DNA from: Photorhabdus luminescens subsp. luminescens
GTDB taxonomy: Bacteria; Pseudomonadota; Gammaproteobacteria; Enterobacterales; Enterobacteriaceae
Assembly (NCBI RefSeq): GCF_001083805.1
Contig: NZ_JXSK01000003.1
Coordinates: 434,001-498,000 of the forward strand
DNA length: 64,000 bases
Direction of reading: 5' to 3'
Below the pieces are notes generated by a model, which ran no database searches, was not told the origin of the DNA, and worked only from the letters and a program-made list of their open reading frames with translations. Within the stretch, counting starts at the first letter, position 1, and each line of letters starts with the position of its first letter. The position numbers and the translations under genes were made by a program. This document shows, in pieces, positions 19,071 to 28,736 of the stretch.

Positions 19071-19353
19071 AACCAACTGCCCTCCCTGCGCTACCTTCTG
19101 ATAACAACAGCTACACTAACTATACCCGCGCCTATAATTATGACCGTGTGAAAATTCAGCGTAGTTCACCGGCCACGCAAAATAACTACACGAAATATTG
19201 CTCCCCAGAGAAACACCGTTCGAGGTTGTTTCAATGAAACATCAAGGTAGAGACACCTATGTATTATTACAAGATATTAAACCCTCTGCGATTACTCATA
19301 GGAATGTACGTAATACTTATACAGGCAACTTCACGTCATCCAGAGAAAATTAA
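19071..19353 (+). pseudogene. Remnant of a tccC gene: RHS-core fragment joined to an ADP-ribosyltransferase-like C-terminus
   Basis: Bases 19071-19190 match intact tccC DNA (compare 45253-45398), with a 1-nt loss that breaks NQLPSPALPSDNN and a further deletion after YNYDR. At about 19191 the sequence jumps to a frame reading EILLPRETPFEVVSMKHQG and on to DIKPSAITH..SSREN and a TAA at 19351. That passage resembles the C-terminal strand region of ADP-ribosyltransferase toxins (x-E-I-L-L-P). The two pieces are not in the same frame. The surroundings (repeat copy A upstream, a convergent LysR downstream) are those of a complete tccC. Confidence 0.8.
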
Positions 19354-19390
19354 GTTGTACAAAATAGACATCAACTAATATAGTAATAGA

Positions 19391-19420
19391 AAATCCCCTG
19401 AAAATAGATTCAGGGGATTT
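19391..19420. terminator. Bidirectional inverted repeat between tccC remnant and lysR
   Basis: Perfect 12-bp stem (aaatcccctgaa / ttcaggggattt) with a 6-nt loop and A/T-rich flanks, between convergent genes. Confidence 0.65.
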
Positions 19421-19515
19421 AATAAATTAACCAAAAATCATAATAAAAATTTATTTCATTATTTTAGGATAAATATTTAATTAGCCTAATAATGAATTAT
19501 TACTTAAAGTAATTC

Positions 19516-20430
19516 CTAAACAATCAAATCGGAAATTAATAAATTCAATGGTTCTTGATATTTATGCCTGAGAGTATAAGCACAATATTTCACTGAGGGT
19601 GTCGGATGCGATTTAAAATTCAAAAAGGTAATGCCTTTATGAAGGTCAGCAGAACAGAGCACTTCATTCGGTGTCATTAAACTTATCGCGATACCTGATT
19701 TCACTAAGTCCAACCGATTAGTAAAATCAGGCACAGTTAGCAAAGTTAAATTCTGGTATTCAGGTAGACAATTCAGTGAAATAAAATTGCCGCACTGTTT
19801 AAAGAAAGCACTATTATGCTGAGCCAAAGGCAATGTATATATAATATTATCAGCGTTACTTTCCGATCCTAAAATATCATTAGCTACAGCAAGGCGCAAA
19901 GTCTGATAAGTTCCATCCACTCTGATAATATCATCGTTGTCAGGATAATGTTCAGTCGTCACATAGACGGTTATATCTTCCTTCATTAAAGAAGAAAATA
20001 TTGTCTCTTTTCTTGCCGAATCATCAACCAGAAAATTGTTTTTTATGTAAATATCACGATAATGATAACGTTGTACCGCTCTTTTTATCACTGCCGAAAT
20101 TTTATTAATATATTCTCCACTTGTCCCGATGACCAGTTTGCCGGTGTTTGCTAATTTTCCGCTTCTACGATAATGCCAATTATCCTCAACTCGCTGAATT
20201 CTCTCATAACACGGCAATAGCTCCTGATATAATGCCTTCCCCTCTTCAGTGAGTTTGGTCCTTCCCGGTAGTCGTTCAAATAGTTGACAGCCCACACGTT
20301 GTTCCAGTTGATATATGATCCTACTTAGAGGAGAGGGAGTAATACAAAGCGTATCCGCGGCTAAAGTAAATGACTCTTTTTTCGCTGACTCCATAAAATA
20401 TTTCAAGCTCTTTGAACAAAATAGCATCAT
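19516..20430 (-). CDS. LysR-type transcriptional regulator, paralogue 2
   Basis: 304 residues (or 303 from the second Met), ATG preceded by aagga. Close paralogue of the protein at 15579: same HTH (SFTLAADTLCITPSPLSRIIY) and the same pattern in the effector domain (TVPDFTNRLDLVK, ISLMTPNE). It is divergent from tcdA1, which begins 700 bp away, so it is a candidate regulator of tcdA1, by inference from position only. Confidence 0.88.
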   Translation of the reverse strand: MMLFCSKSLKYFMESAKKESFTLAADTLCITPSPLSRIIYQLEQRVGCQLFERLPGRTKLTEEGKALYQELLPCYERIQRVEDNWHYRRSGKLANTGKLVIGTSGEYINKISAVIKRAVQRYHYRDIYIKNNFLVDDSARKETIFSSLMKEDITVYVTTEHYPDNDDIIRVDGTYQTLRLAVANDILGSESNADNIIYTLPLAQHNSAFFKQCGNFISLNCLPEYQNLTLLTVPDFTNRLDLVKSGIAISLMTPNEVLCSADLHKGITFLNFKSHPTPSVKYCAYTLRHKYQEPLNLLISDLIV

Positions 20431-21132
20431 ATATCCTTCTTATTTTAATTCATTGTTCCATCCGAAATAGAATGGAATGTTAACAAGAAAACATTACAAC
20501 TACTTTTCTTCTTTGCATTATTTAACATCAAAGTATGCATTAACTGAGATTGAGTTTTATCATCTTTATTCTTAACAGTTATCAAACAATTTTCATTATT
20601 ATTGCAAAATAAATACAACCCCTTCTTATGTTACAATAATGATTATAAAGAAATTTCACATATTATCATTAAGTAATAATGGGCACAATTAACCATTTAA
20701 TTAAACATTTCAATTGGTTGACAAAGACTCATTATGTTCAACATGTAATGAGCGCAATTTTAACATTAAATAAATTACATAGTTCATATTCATTATCACT
20801 GAGATCAGCTTTTTTCGTATAGTACATCATGTGAACAATACCGTGCCATTTCCTGCCAAATCTTATTAAAAAGTCAGTTGCAAATTTTGCATCTGCTTTT
20901 TTTGCAACAGCTATTTAAAGAAAACAGTGAGATAGTGATTATCCGAGAGATCAAGATATGTCTGCTCTTTACGCACAAACTGCAAACCATTTCTATGCAT
21001 ATCTCAGCTATTTCTCAAAACCTGTATTTAATCATCTCTTATTCCGATGGAACGGAATCATTCTCTGATTGATTCATGATGTAAAGACAATATGGATGTT
21101 TCATTTACTTTATGATTTTAAAAGGAATAAAT
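20431..21132. other. Intergenic region upstream of tcdA1
   Basis: About 700 bp between divergent lysR and tcdA1. It is A+T-rich with no convincing gene; the longest open stretch (20878-21072) starts with TTG, lacks a ribosome site and has no recognisable motif. Promoters for both genes must be here but no clear -35/-10 pair could be assigned by eye. Confidence 0.6.
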
Positions 21133-24100
21133 ATGAATTCGCCTGTAAAAGAGATACCTGATGTATTAAAAATCCAGTGTGGTTTTCAGTGTCTGACAGA
21201 TATTAGCCACAGCTCTTTTAACGAATTTCACCAGCAAGTATCCGAACACCTCTCCTGGTCCGAAGCACACGACTTATATCATGATGCACAACAGGCCCAA
21301 AAGGATAATCGGCTGTATGAAGCGCGTATTCTTAAACGCACGAATCCTCAATTACAAAATGCTGTACATCTTGCCATCGTAGCGCCTAATGCTGAACTGA
21401 TAGGCTATAACAACCAATTTAGCGGCAGGGCCAGTCAATATGTCGCGCCGGGTACCGTTTCCTCCATGTTCTCCCCCGCCGCTTATTTGACTGAGCTTTA
21501 TCGTGAAGCACGCAATTTACACGCCAGCGATTCCGTTTATCGCCTGGATACTCGCCGCCCAGATCTCAAATCAATGGCGCTCAGTCAACAAAATATGGAT
21601 ACGGAACTTTCCACTCTCTCTTTATCCAATGAGCTATTATTGGAAAGCATTAAAACTGAGTCTAAGCTGGATAATTATACTCAAGTGATGGAAATGCTCT
21701 CCGCTTTCCGTCCTTCCGGCGCGACGCCTTATCACGATGCTTACGAAAATGTGCGTAAAGTTATCCAGCTACAAGATCCTGGGCTTGAGCAATTAAATGC
21801 TTCACCAGCCATTGCCGGGCTGATGCATCAAGCTTCCCTATTAGGTATTAACGCTTCAATCTCACCTGAGTTGTTTAATATTCTGACGGAGGAGATTACT
21901 GAAGGTAATGCTGAGGAACTTTATAAGAAAAATTTTGGTAATATCGAACCGGCTTCACTGGCTATGCCGGAATACCTTAGACGTTATTACAATTTAAGTG
22001 ATGAAGAACTCAGCCAGTTTATTGGTAAAGCCAGCAATTTCGGCCAACAAGAATATAGTAATAACCAACTCATTACTCCGATAGTCAACAGCAATGATGG
22101 CACAGTCAAGGTATATCGAATTACCCGCGAATATACAACAAATGCCAATCAAGTAGACGTGGAGCTGTTTCCCTACGGTGGAGAAAATTATCAGTTAAAT
22201 TACAAATTCAAAGATTCTCGTCAGGATGTCTCCTATTTATCCATCAAATTAAATGACAAAAGAGAACTTATCCGAATTGAAGGAGCGCCTCAGGTCAACA
22301 TCGAATATTCAGAACATATCACATTAAGTACAACTGATATCAGTCAACCTTTTGAAATCGGCCTAACACGAGTATATCCTTCTAGTTCTTGGGCATATGC
22401 AGCCGCAAAATTTACCATTGAGGAATATAACCAATACTCTTTCCTGTTAAAACTCAATAAAGCTATTCGTCTATCTCGTGCGACAGAATTATCACCCACC
22501 ATTCTGGAAAGTATTGTGCGTAGTGTTAATCAGCAACTGGATATCAACGCAGAAGTATTAGGTAAAGTTTTTCTGACTAAATATTATATGCAACGTTATG
22601 CTATTAATGCTGAAACTGCCCTAATACTATGCAATGCACTTATTTCACAACGTTCATATGATAATCAACCTAGCCAATTTGATCGCCTGTTTAATACGCC
22701 ATTACTGAACGGCCAATATTTTTCTACCGGAGATGAAGAGATTGATTTAAATCCAGGTAGTACTGGCGATTGGCGTAAATCCGTGCTTAAACGTGCATTT
22801 AATATCGATGATATTTCCCTCTACCGCCTGCTTAAAATTACCAACCATAATAATCAAGATGGAAAGATTAAAAATAACTTAAATAATCTTTCTGATTTAT
22901 ATATTGGGAAATTACTGGCAGAAATTCATCAATTAACCATTGATGAATTGGATTTATTGCTGGTTGCCGTGGGTGAAGGAGAAACTAATTTATCCGCTAT
23001 CAGTGATAAACAACTGGCGGCACTGATCAGAAAACTCAATACCATTACCGTCTGGCTACAGACACAGAAGTGGAGTGCGTTCCAATTATTTGTTATGACT
23101 TCCACCAGCTATAACAAAACGCTGACGCCTGAAATTAAGAATCTGCTGGATACCGTCTACCACGGTTTACAAGGCTTTGATAAAGACAAGGCAAATTTAC
23201 TGCATGTTATGGCGCCCTATATTGCGGCCACCTTACAATTATCATCGGAAAATGTCGCCCATTCTGTGCTGCTTTGGGCAGACAAGTTAAAGCCCGGCGA
23301 CGGCGCAATGACAGCCGAAAAATTCTGGGACTGGTTGAATACTCAATATACGCCAGATTCATCGGAAGTATTAGCAACACAGGAACATATTGTTCAGTAT
23401 TGTCAGGCGTTGGCGCAATTAGAAATGGTTTACCATTCCACCGGTATCAATGAAAACGCCTTCCGCCTGTTTGTGACAAAACCAGAGATGTTTGGCTCGT
23501 CAACTGAGGCAGTACCTGCGCATGATGCACTTTCACTGATCATGCTGACGCGTTTTGCAGATTGGGTTAATGCGTTAGGCGAAAAAGCCTCTTCCGTACT
23601 AGCGGCATTTGAAGCTAACAGTTTAACGGCAGAACAATTGGCTGATGCCATGAATCTTGATGCTAATTTGCTATTGCAAGCCAGTACTCAAGCACAAAAC
23701 CATCAACATCTTCCCCCAGTGACGCAAAAAAATGCTTTCTCCTGTTGGACATCTATCGACACTATCCTGCAATGGGTTAATGTTGCACAACAATTGAATG
23801 TCGCCCCACAGGGAGTTTCCGCTTTGGTCGGGCTGGATTATATTCAATTAAATCAAAAAATCCCCACCTATGCCCAGTGGGAAAGTGCTGGGGAAATATT
23901 GACTGCCGGATTGAATTCACAACAGGCTGATATATTACACGCTTTTTTGGACGAATCTCGCAGTGCCGCATTAAGCACCTACTATATCCGTCAAGTCGCC
24001 AAGCCAGCGGCAGCCATAAAAAGCCGTGATGACTTGTACCAATACTTACTAATTGATAATCAGGTTTCCGCTGCAATCAAAACTACCCGGATTGCCGAAG

Positions 24101-27100
24101 CCATTGCCAGCATTCAACTGTACGTCAACCGCACGCTGGAAAATGTAGAAGAAAATGCCCATTCAGGGGTTATCAGCCGTCAGTTCTTTATCGACTGGGA
24201 CAAATATAACAAACGCTACAGCACCTGGGCGGGTGTTTCTCAATTAGTTTACTACCCGGAAAACTATATTGATCCCACCATGCGTATCGGACAAACCAAA
24301 ATGATGGACGCATTATTGCAATCCGTCAGCCAAAGCCAATTAAATGCCGATACTGTCGAAGACGCCTTTATGTCTTATCTGACATCGTTTGAGCAAGTGG
24401 CTAATCTTAAAGTTATTAGCGCGTATCACGATAATATTAACAACGATCAAGGGCTGACCTATTTTATCGGCCTCAGTGAAACTGATACCGGTGAATACTA
24501 TTGGCGCAGTGTCGATCACAGTAAATTCAGCGACGGTAAATTCGCCGCTAATGCCTGGAGTGAATGGCACAAAATTGATTGTCCAATTAATCCTTACCGA
24601 AGCACTATCCGTCCTGTGATGTACAAATCCCGCTTGTATCTGCTCTGGTTGGAACAAAAGGAGATCACTAAACAAACAGGAAATAGCAAAGATGGCTATC
24701 AAACCGAGACAGATTATCGTTATGAGCTAAAATTGGCGCATATCCGTTATGACGGTACCTGGAATACGCCAATCACTTTTGATGTCAATGAAAAAATATC
24801 CAAGCTAGAACTGGCAAAAAATAAAGCGCCTGGGCTCTATTGTGCTGGTTATCAAGGTGAAGATACGTTGCTGGTTATGTTTTATAACCAACAAGATACA
24901 CTCGATAGTTATAAAACCGCTTCAATGCAAGGGCTATATATCTTTGCCGATATGGAATATAAAGATATGACCGATGGACAATACAAATCTTATCGGGACA
25001 ACAGCTATAAACAATTCGATACTAATAGTGTCAGAAGAGTGAATAACCGCTATGCAGAGGATTATGAAATTCCCTCATCGGTAAATAGCCGTAAAGGCTA
25101 TGATTGGGGAGATTATTATCTCAGTATGGTATATAACGGAGATATTCCAACTATTAGTTACAAAGCCACATCAAGTGATTTAAAAATCTATATCTCGCCA
25201 AAATTAAGAATTATTCATAATGGATATGAAGGGCAGCAACGCAATCAATGCAATCTAATGAATAAATATGGCAAACTAGGTGATAAATTTATTGTTTATA
25301 CTAGCTTGGGAGTTAATCCAAATAATTCGTCAAATAAGCTGATGTTTTACCCCGTTTATCAATATAACGGAAATGTCAGTGGGCTTAGTCAAGGGAGATT
25401 ACTATTCCACCGTGACACCAATTATTCATCTAAAGTAGAAGCTTGGATTCCTGGAGCAGGACGTTCTCTAACCAATCCGAATGCTGCCATTGGTGATGAT
25501 TATGCTACAGACTCGTTAAACAAACCGAATGATCTTAAGCAATACGTCTATATGACTGACAGTAAAGGTACTGCTACCGATGTCTCAGGACCAGTAGATA
25601 TCAATACTGCAATTTCCCCGGCAAAAGTTCAGGTAACAGTAAAAGCCGGTAGCAAAGAACAAACGTTTACCGCGGATAAAAATGTCTCCATTCAGCCATC
25701 CCCTAGCTTTGATGAAATGAATTATCAATTTAATGCTCTCGAAATAGATGGCTCAAGTCTGAATTTTACTAACAATTCAGCCAGTATTGATATTACCTTT
25801 ACCGCATTTGCAGAGGATGGACGTAAACTGGGTTATGAAAGTTTCAGTATTCCTATTACCCGCAAGGTGAGTACTGATAATTCCCTGACCCTGCGCCATA
25901 ATGAAAATGGTGCGCAATATATGCAATGGGGAGTCTATCGCATTCGTCTTAATACTTTATTTGCTCGCCAATTAGTTGCGCGAGCCACTACCGGTATTGA
26001 TACGATTCTGAGTATGGAAACTCAGAATATTCAGGAACCACAGTTAGGCAAAGGTTTCTACGCTACGTTCGTGATACCTCCGTATAACCCATCAACTCAT
26101 GGTGATGAACGTTGGTTTAAGCTTTATATCAAACATGTTGTTGATAATAATTCACATATTATCTATTCAGGTCAGCTAAAAGATACAAATATAAGCACCA
26201 CGTTATTTATCCCTCTTGATGATGTTCCATTGAACCAAGATTACAGCGCCAAGGTTTACATGACCTTCAAGAAATCACCATCAGATGGTACCTGGTGGGG
26301 CCCTCACTTTGTTAGAGATGATAAAGGAATAGTAACAATAAACCCTAAATCCATTTTGACCCACTTTGAGAGCGTCAATGTCCTGAATAATATTAGTAGC
26401 GAACCAATGGATTTCAGCGGCGCTAACAGCCTCTATTTTTGGGAACTGTTCTACTATACCCCGATGCTGGTTGCCCAACGTTTGTTGCATGAGCAAAACT
26501 TTGATGAAGCGAACCGCTGGCTGAAATATGTCTGGAGCCCATCCGGGTATATTGTTCACGGCCAGATTCAGAATTATCAATGGAACGTCCGCCCGTTATT
26601 GGAAGATACCAGTTGGAACAGTGATCCTTTGGATTCCGTCGATCCTGACGCGGTAGCGCAGCACGATCCGATGCACTATAAAGTTTCAACCTTTATGCGC
26701 ACCCTTGATCTGTTGATCGCGCGCGGCGACCATGCTTACCGCCAATTGGAGCGCGATACGCTTAACGAAGCGAAGATGTGGTATATGCAAGCGCTGCATC
26801 TGTTAGGCGATAAACCTTATCTGCCGCTGAGTACCACATGGAATGATCCACGACTGGACAAAGCCGCGGATATTACTACCCAAAGTGCTCATTCCAGCTC
26901 AATAGTCGCTTTGCGGCAGAGTACACCGGCGCTTTTATCATTGCGCAGCGCCAATACCCTGACCGATCTCTTCCTGCCGCAAATCAATGAAGTGATGATG
27001 AATTACTGGCAAACATTAGCTCAGAGAGTATACAACCTGCGCCACAACCTCTCTATCGACGGTCAGCCGTTATATCTGCCAATCTATGCCACACCGGCGG

Positions 27101-28680
27101 ACCCGAAAGCGTTACTCAGCGCCGCTGTTGCCACTTCTCAAGGTGGAGGCAAGCTGCCGGAGTCATTTATGTCCCTGTGGCGTTTCCCGCACATGCTGGA
27201 AAATGCTCGCAGCATGGTTAGCCAGCTCACCCAATTCGGCTCCACGTTACAAAATATTATCGAACGTCAGGACGCAGAAGCGCTCAATGCGTTATTACAA
27301 AATCAGGCCGCAGAGCTGATATTGACTAACCTGAGTATTCAAGACAAAACCATTGAAGAACTGGATGCCGAGAAAACCGTGCTGGAAAAATCCAAAGCGG
27401 GAGCACAATCGCGCTTTGATAGCTATAGCAAACTGCATGATGAAAACATCAACGCCGGTGAAAACCAAGCTATGACGCTACGAGCGTCCGCAGCCGGGCT
27501 TACCACGGCGGTTCAGGCATCCCGTCTGGCCGGCGCAGCGGCTGATCTGGTGCCTAACATCTTCGGCTTCGCCGGTGGTGGTAGCCGTTGGGGGGCTATC
27601 GCTGAGGCGACCGGCTATGTAATGGAATTTTCCGCTAATGTTATGAATACCGAAGCGGATAAAATTAGCCAATCTGAAACCTACCGTCGTCGCCGTCAGG
27701 AGTGGGAAATTCAGCGTAATAATGCCGAAGCGGAGCTGAAACAACTCGATGCCCAACTTAAATCGCTGGCAGTACGCCGTGAAGCCGCCGTATTGCAAAA
27801 AACCAGCCTGAAAACCCAACAAGAGCAGACCCAAGCCCAATTGGCCTTCCTGCAACGTAAGTTCAGCAATCAAGCGTTGTACAACTGGCTACGTGGCCGA
27901 CTGGCAGCAATTTACTTCCAATTCTACGACTTGGCTATCGCGCGTTGTTTAATGGCAGAGCAGGCTTACCGTTGGGAAATTAGCGATGACTCTGCTCGCT
28001 TTATTAAACCGGGCGCCTGGCAAGGAACCTATGCAGGTCTGCTGGCAGGTGAAACCTTGATGCTAAGTTTGGCACAAATGGAAGACGCCCATTTAAGACG
28101 CGATAAACGCGCATTAGAGGTCGAACGTACAGTATCGCTGGCCGAAATTTATGCTGGTTTACCGCAAGATAAAGGCCCATTCTCCCTGACGCAAGAAATC
28201 GAGAAGCTGGTGAATGCAGGTTCAGGCAGCGCCGGCAGTGGTAATAATAATTTGGCATTTGGCGCCGGCACGGACACTAAAACTTCTTTGCAGGCATCCA
28301 TTTCATTAGCTGATTTAAAAATTCGTGAGGATTACCCGGAATCTATTGGCAAAATCCGACGCATCAAACAGATCAGCGTTACCCTGCCGGCGCTATTGGG
28401 ACCTTATCAGGATGTGCAGGCAATATTATCTTACGGCGATAAAGCCGGATTAGCGAACGGCTGTGCAGCGCTGGCCGTTTCCCACGGTACGAATGACAGC
28501 GGTCAATTCCAGCTCGATTTCAACGATGGCAAATTCCTGCCGTTTGAAGGTATCGCCATTGATCAAGGTACGCTAACACTGAGTTTTCCTAATGCATCAA
28601 CGCCAGCCAAAGGTAAACAAGCCACTATGTTAAAAACCCTGAACGATATCATTTTGCATATTCGCTACACCATTAAGTAA
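21133..28680 (+). CDS. tcdA1: TcA-type Tc toxin subunit TcdA1
   Basis: 2515 residues from the ATG at 21133, preceded by aaagga at 21121; an upstream in-frame ATG at 21112 would add seven residues, but MNSPVKEIPDVLK matches the known TcdA1 start. It forms the pentameric bell-shaped injector that binds target cells and, on pH change, inserts its channel. Order: alpha-helical shell, insertion at about 300-430 (receptor-binding domain A), helical shell again, receptor-binding beta domains in the 1300-1600 region, neuraminidase-like segment at about 1640-1757, linker and channel (NIFGFAGGGSRWGAIAEATG near 2150), C-terminal TcB-binding region ending DIILHIRYTIK. It agrees nearly residue for residue with W14 TcdA1 as I remember it. 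It is followed by tcdB after 56 bp. Confidence 0.97.
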   Translation: MNSPVKEIPDVLKIQCGFQCLTDISHSSFNEFHQQVSEHLSWSEAHDLYHDAQQAQKDNRLYEARILKRTNPQLQNAVHLAIVAPNAELIGYNNQFSGRASQYVAPGTVSSMFSPAAYLTELYREARNLHASDSVYRLDTRRPDLKSMALSQQNMDTELSTLSLSNELLLESIKTESKLDNYTQVMEMLSAFRPSGATPYHDAYENVRKVIQLQDPGLEQLNASPAIAGLMHQASLLGINASISPELFNILTEEITEGNAEELYKKNFGNIEPASLAMPEYLRRYYNLSDEELSQFIGKASNFGQQEYSNNQLITPIVNSNDGTVKVYRITREYTTNANQVDVELFPYGGENYQLNYKFKDSRQDVSYLSIKLNDKRELIRIEGAPQVNIEYSEHITLSTTDISQPFEIGLTRVYPSSSWAYAAAKFTIEEYNQYSFLLKLNKAIRLSRATELSPTILESIVRSVNQQLDINAEVLGKVFLTKYYMQRYAINAETALILCNALISQRSYDNQPSQFDRLFNTPLLNGQYFSTGDEEIDLNPGSTGDWRKSVLKRAFNIDDISLYRLLKITNHNNQDGKIKNNLNNLSDLYIGKLLAEIHQLTIDELDLLLVAVGEGETNLSAISDKQLAALIRKLNTITVWLQTQKWSAFQLFVMTSTSYNKTLTPEIKNLLDTVYHGLQGFDKDKANLLHVMAPYIAATLQLSSENVAHSVLLWADKLKPGDGAMTAEKFWDWLNTQYTPDSSEVLATQEHIVQYCQALAQLEMVYHSTGINENAFRLFVTKPEMFGSSTEAVPAHDALSLIMLTRFADWVNALGEKASSVLAAFEANSLTAEQLADAMNLDANLLLQASTQAQNHQHLPPVTQKNAFSCWTSIDTILQWVNVAQQLNVAPQGVSALVGLDYIQLNQKIPTYAQWESAGEILTAGLNSQQADILHAFLDESRSAALSTYYIRQVAKPAAAIKSRDDLYQYLLIDNQVSAAIKTTRIAEAIASIQLYVNRTLENVEENAHSGVISRQFFIDWDKYNKRYSTWAGVSQLVYYPENYIDPTMRIGQTKMMDALLQSVSQSQLNADTVEDAFMSYLTSFEQVANLKVISAYHDNINNDQGLTYFIGLSETDTGEYYWRSVDHSKFSDGKFAANAWSEWHKIDCPINPYRSTIRPVMYKSRLYLLWLEQKEITKQTGNSKDGYQTETDYRYELKLAHIRYDGTWNTPITFDVNEKISKLELAKNKAPGLYCAGYQGEDTLLVMFYNQQDTLDSYKTASMQGLYIFADMEYKDMTDGQYKSYRDNSYKQFDTNSVRRVNNRYAEDYEIPSSVNSRKGYDWGDYYLSMVYNGDIPTISYKATSSDLKIYISPKLRIIHNGYEGQQRNQCNLMNKYGKLGDKFIVYTSLGVNPNNSSNKLMFYPVYQYNGNVSGLSQGRLLFHRDTNYSSKVEAWIPGAGRSLTNPNAAIGDDYATDSLNKPNDLKQYVYMTDSKGTATDVSGPVDINTAISPAKVQVTVKAGSKEQTFTADKNVSIQPSPSFDEMNYQFNALEIDGSSLNFTNNSASIDITFTAFAEDGRKLGYESFSIPITRKVSTDNSLTLRHNENGAQYMQWGVYRIRLNTLFARQLVARATTGIDTILSMETQNIQEPQLGKGFYATFVIPPYNPSTHGDERWFKLYIKHVVDNNSHIIYSGQLKDTNISTTLFIPLDDVPLNQDYSAKVYMTFKKSPSDGTWWGPHFVRDDKGIVTINPKSILTHFESVNVLNNISSEPMDFSGANSLYFWELFYYTPMLVAQRLLHEQNFDEANRWLKYVWSPSGYIVHGQIQNYQWNVRPLLEDTSWNSDPLDSVDPDAVAQHDPMHYKVSTFMRTLDLLIARGDHAYRQLERDTLNEAKMWYMQALHLLGDKPYLPLSTTWNDPRLDKAADITTQSAHSSSIVALRQSTPALLSLRSANTLTDLFLPQINEVMMNYWQTLAQRVYNLRHNLSIDGQPLYLPIYATPADPKALLSAAVATSQGGGKLPESFMSLWRFPHMLENARSMVSQLTQFGSTLQNIIERQDAEALNALLQNQAAELILTNLSIQDKTIEELDAEKTVLEKSKAGAQSRFDSYSKLHDENINAGENQAMTLRASAAGLTTAVQASRLAGAAADLVPNIFGFAGGGSRWGAIAEATGYVMEFSANVMNTEADKISQSETYRRRRQEWEIQRNNAEAELKQLDAQLKSLAVRREAAVLQKTSLKTQQEQTQAQLAFLQRKFSNQALYNWLRGRLAAIYFQFYDLAIARCLMAEQAYRWEISDDSARFIKPGAWQGTYAGLLAGETLMLSLAQMEDAHLRRDKRALEVERTVSLAEIYAGLPQDKGPFSLTQEIEKLVNAGSGSAGSGNNNLAFGAGTDTKTSLQASISLADLKIREDYPESIGKIRRIKQISVTLPALLGPYQDVQAILSYGDKAGLANGCAALAVSHGTNDSGQFQLDFNDGKFLPFEGIAIDQGTLTLSFPNASTPAKGKQATMLKTLNDIILHIRYTIK

Positions 28681-28702
28681 CCATCCCAACACAGAACTAA
28701 GA

Positions 28703-28723
28703 CAGGCCCCGAATCGGGGTCTG
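28703..28723 (+). promoter_or_regulatory. Hairpin between tcdA1 and tcdB
   Basis: 8-bp stem caggcccc / ggggtctg (one G-T pair), 5-nt loop, then taaggag before the tcdB ATG. Equivalent to 7276-7296 in the other Tc operon. No T-run. Confidence 0.7.
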
Positions 28724-28736
28724 GTAAGGAGTTTCT

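Noticed and set aside
20878-21072. 64-codon frame upstream of tcdA1
   Set aside because: TTG start, no ribosome site, no motif; composition like the surrounding non-coding DNA.
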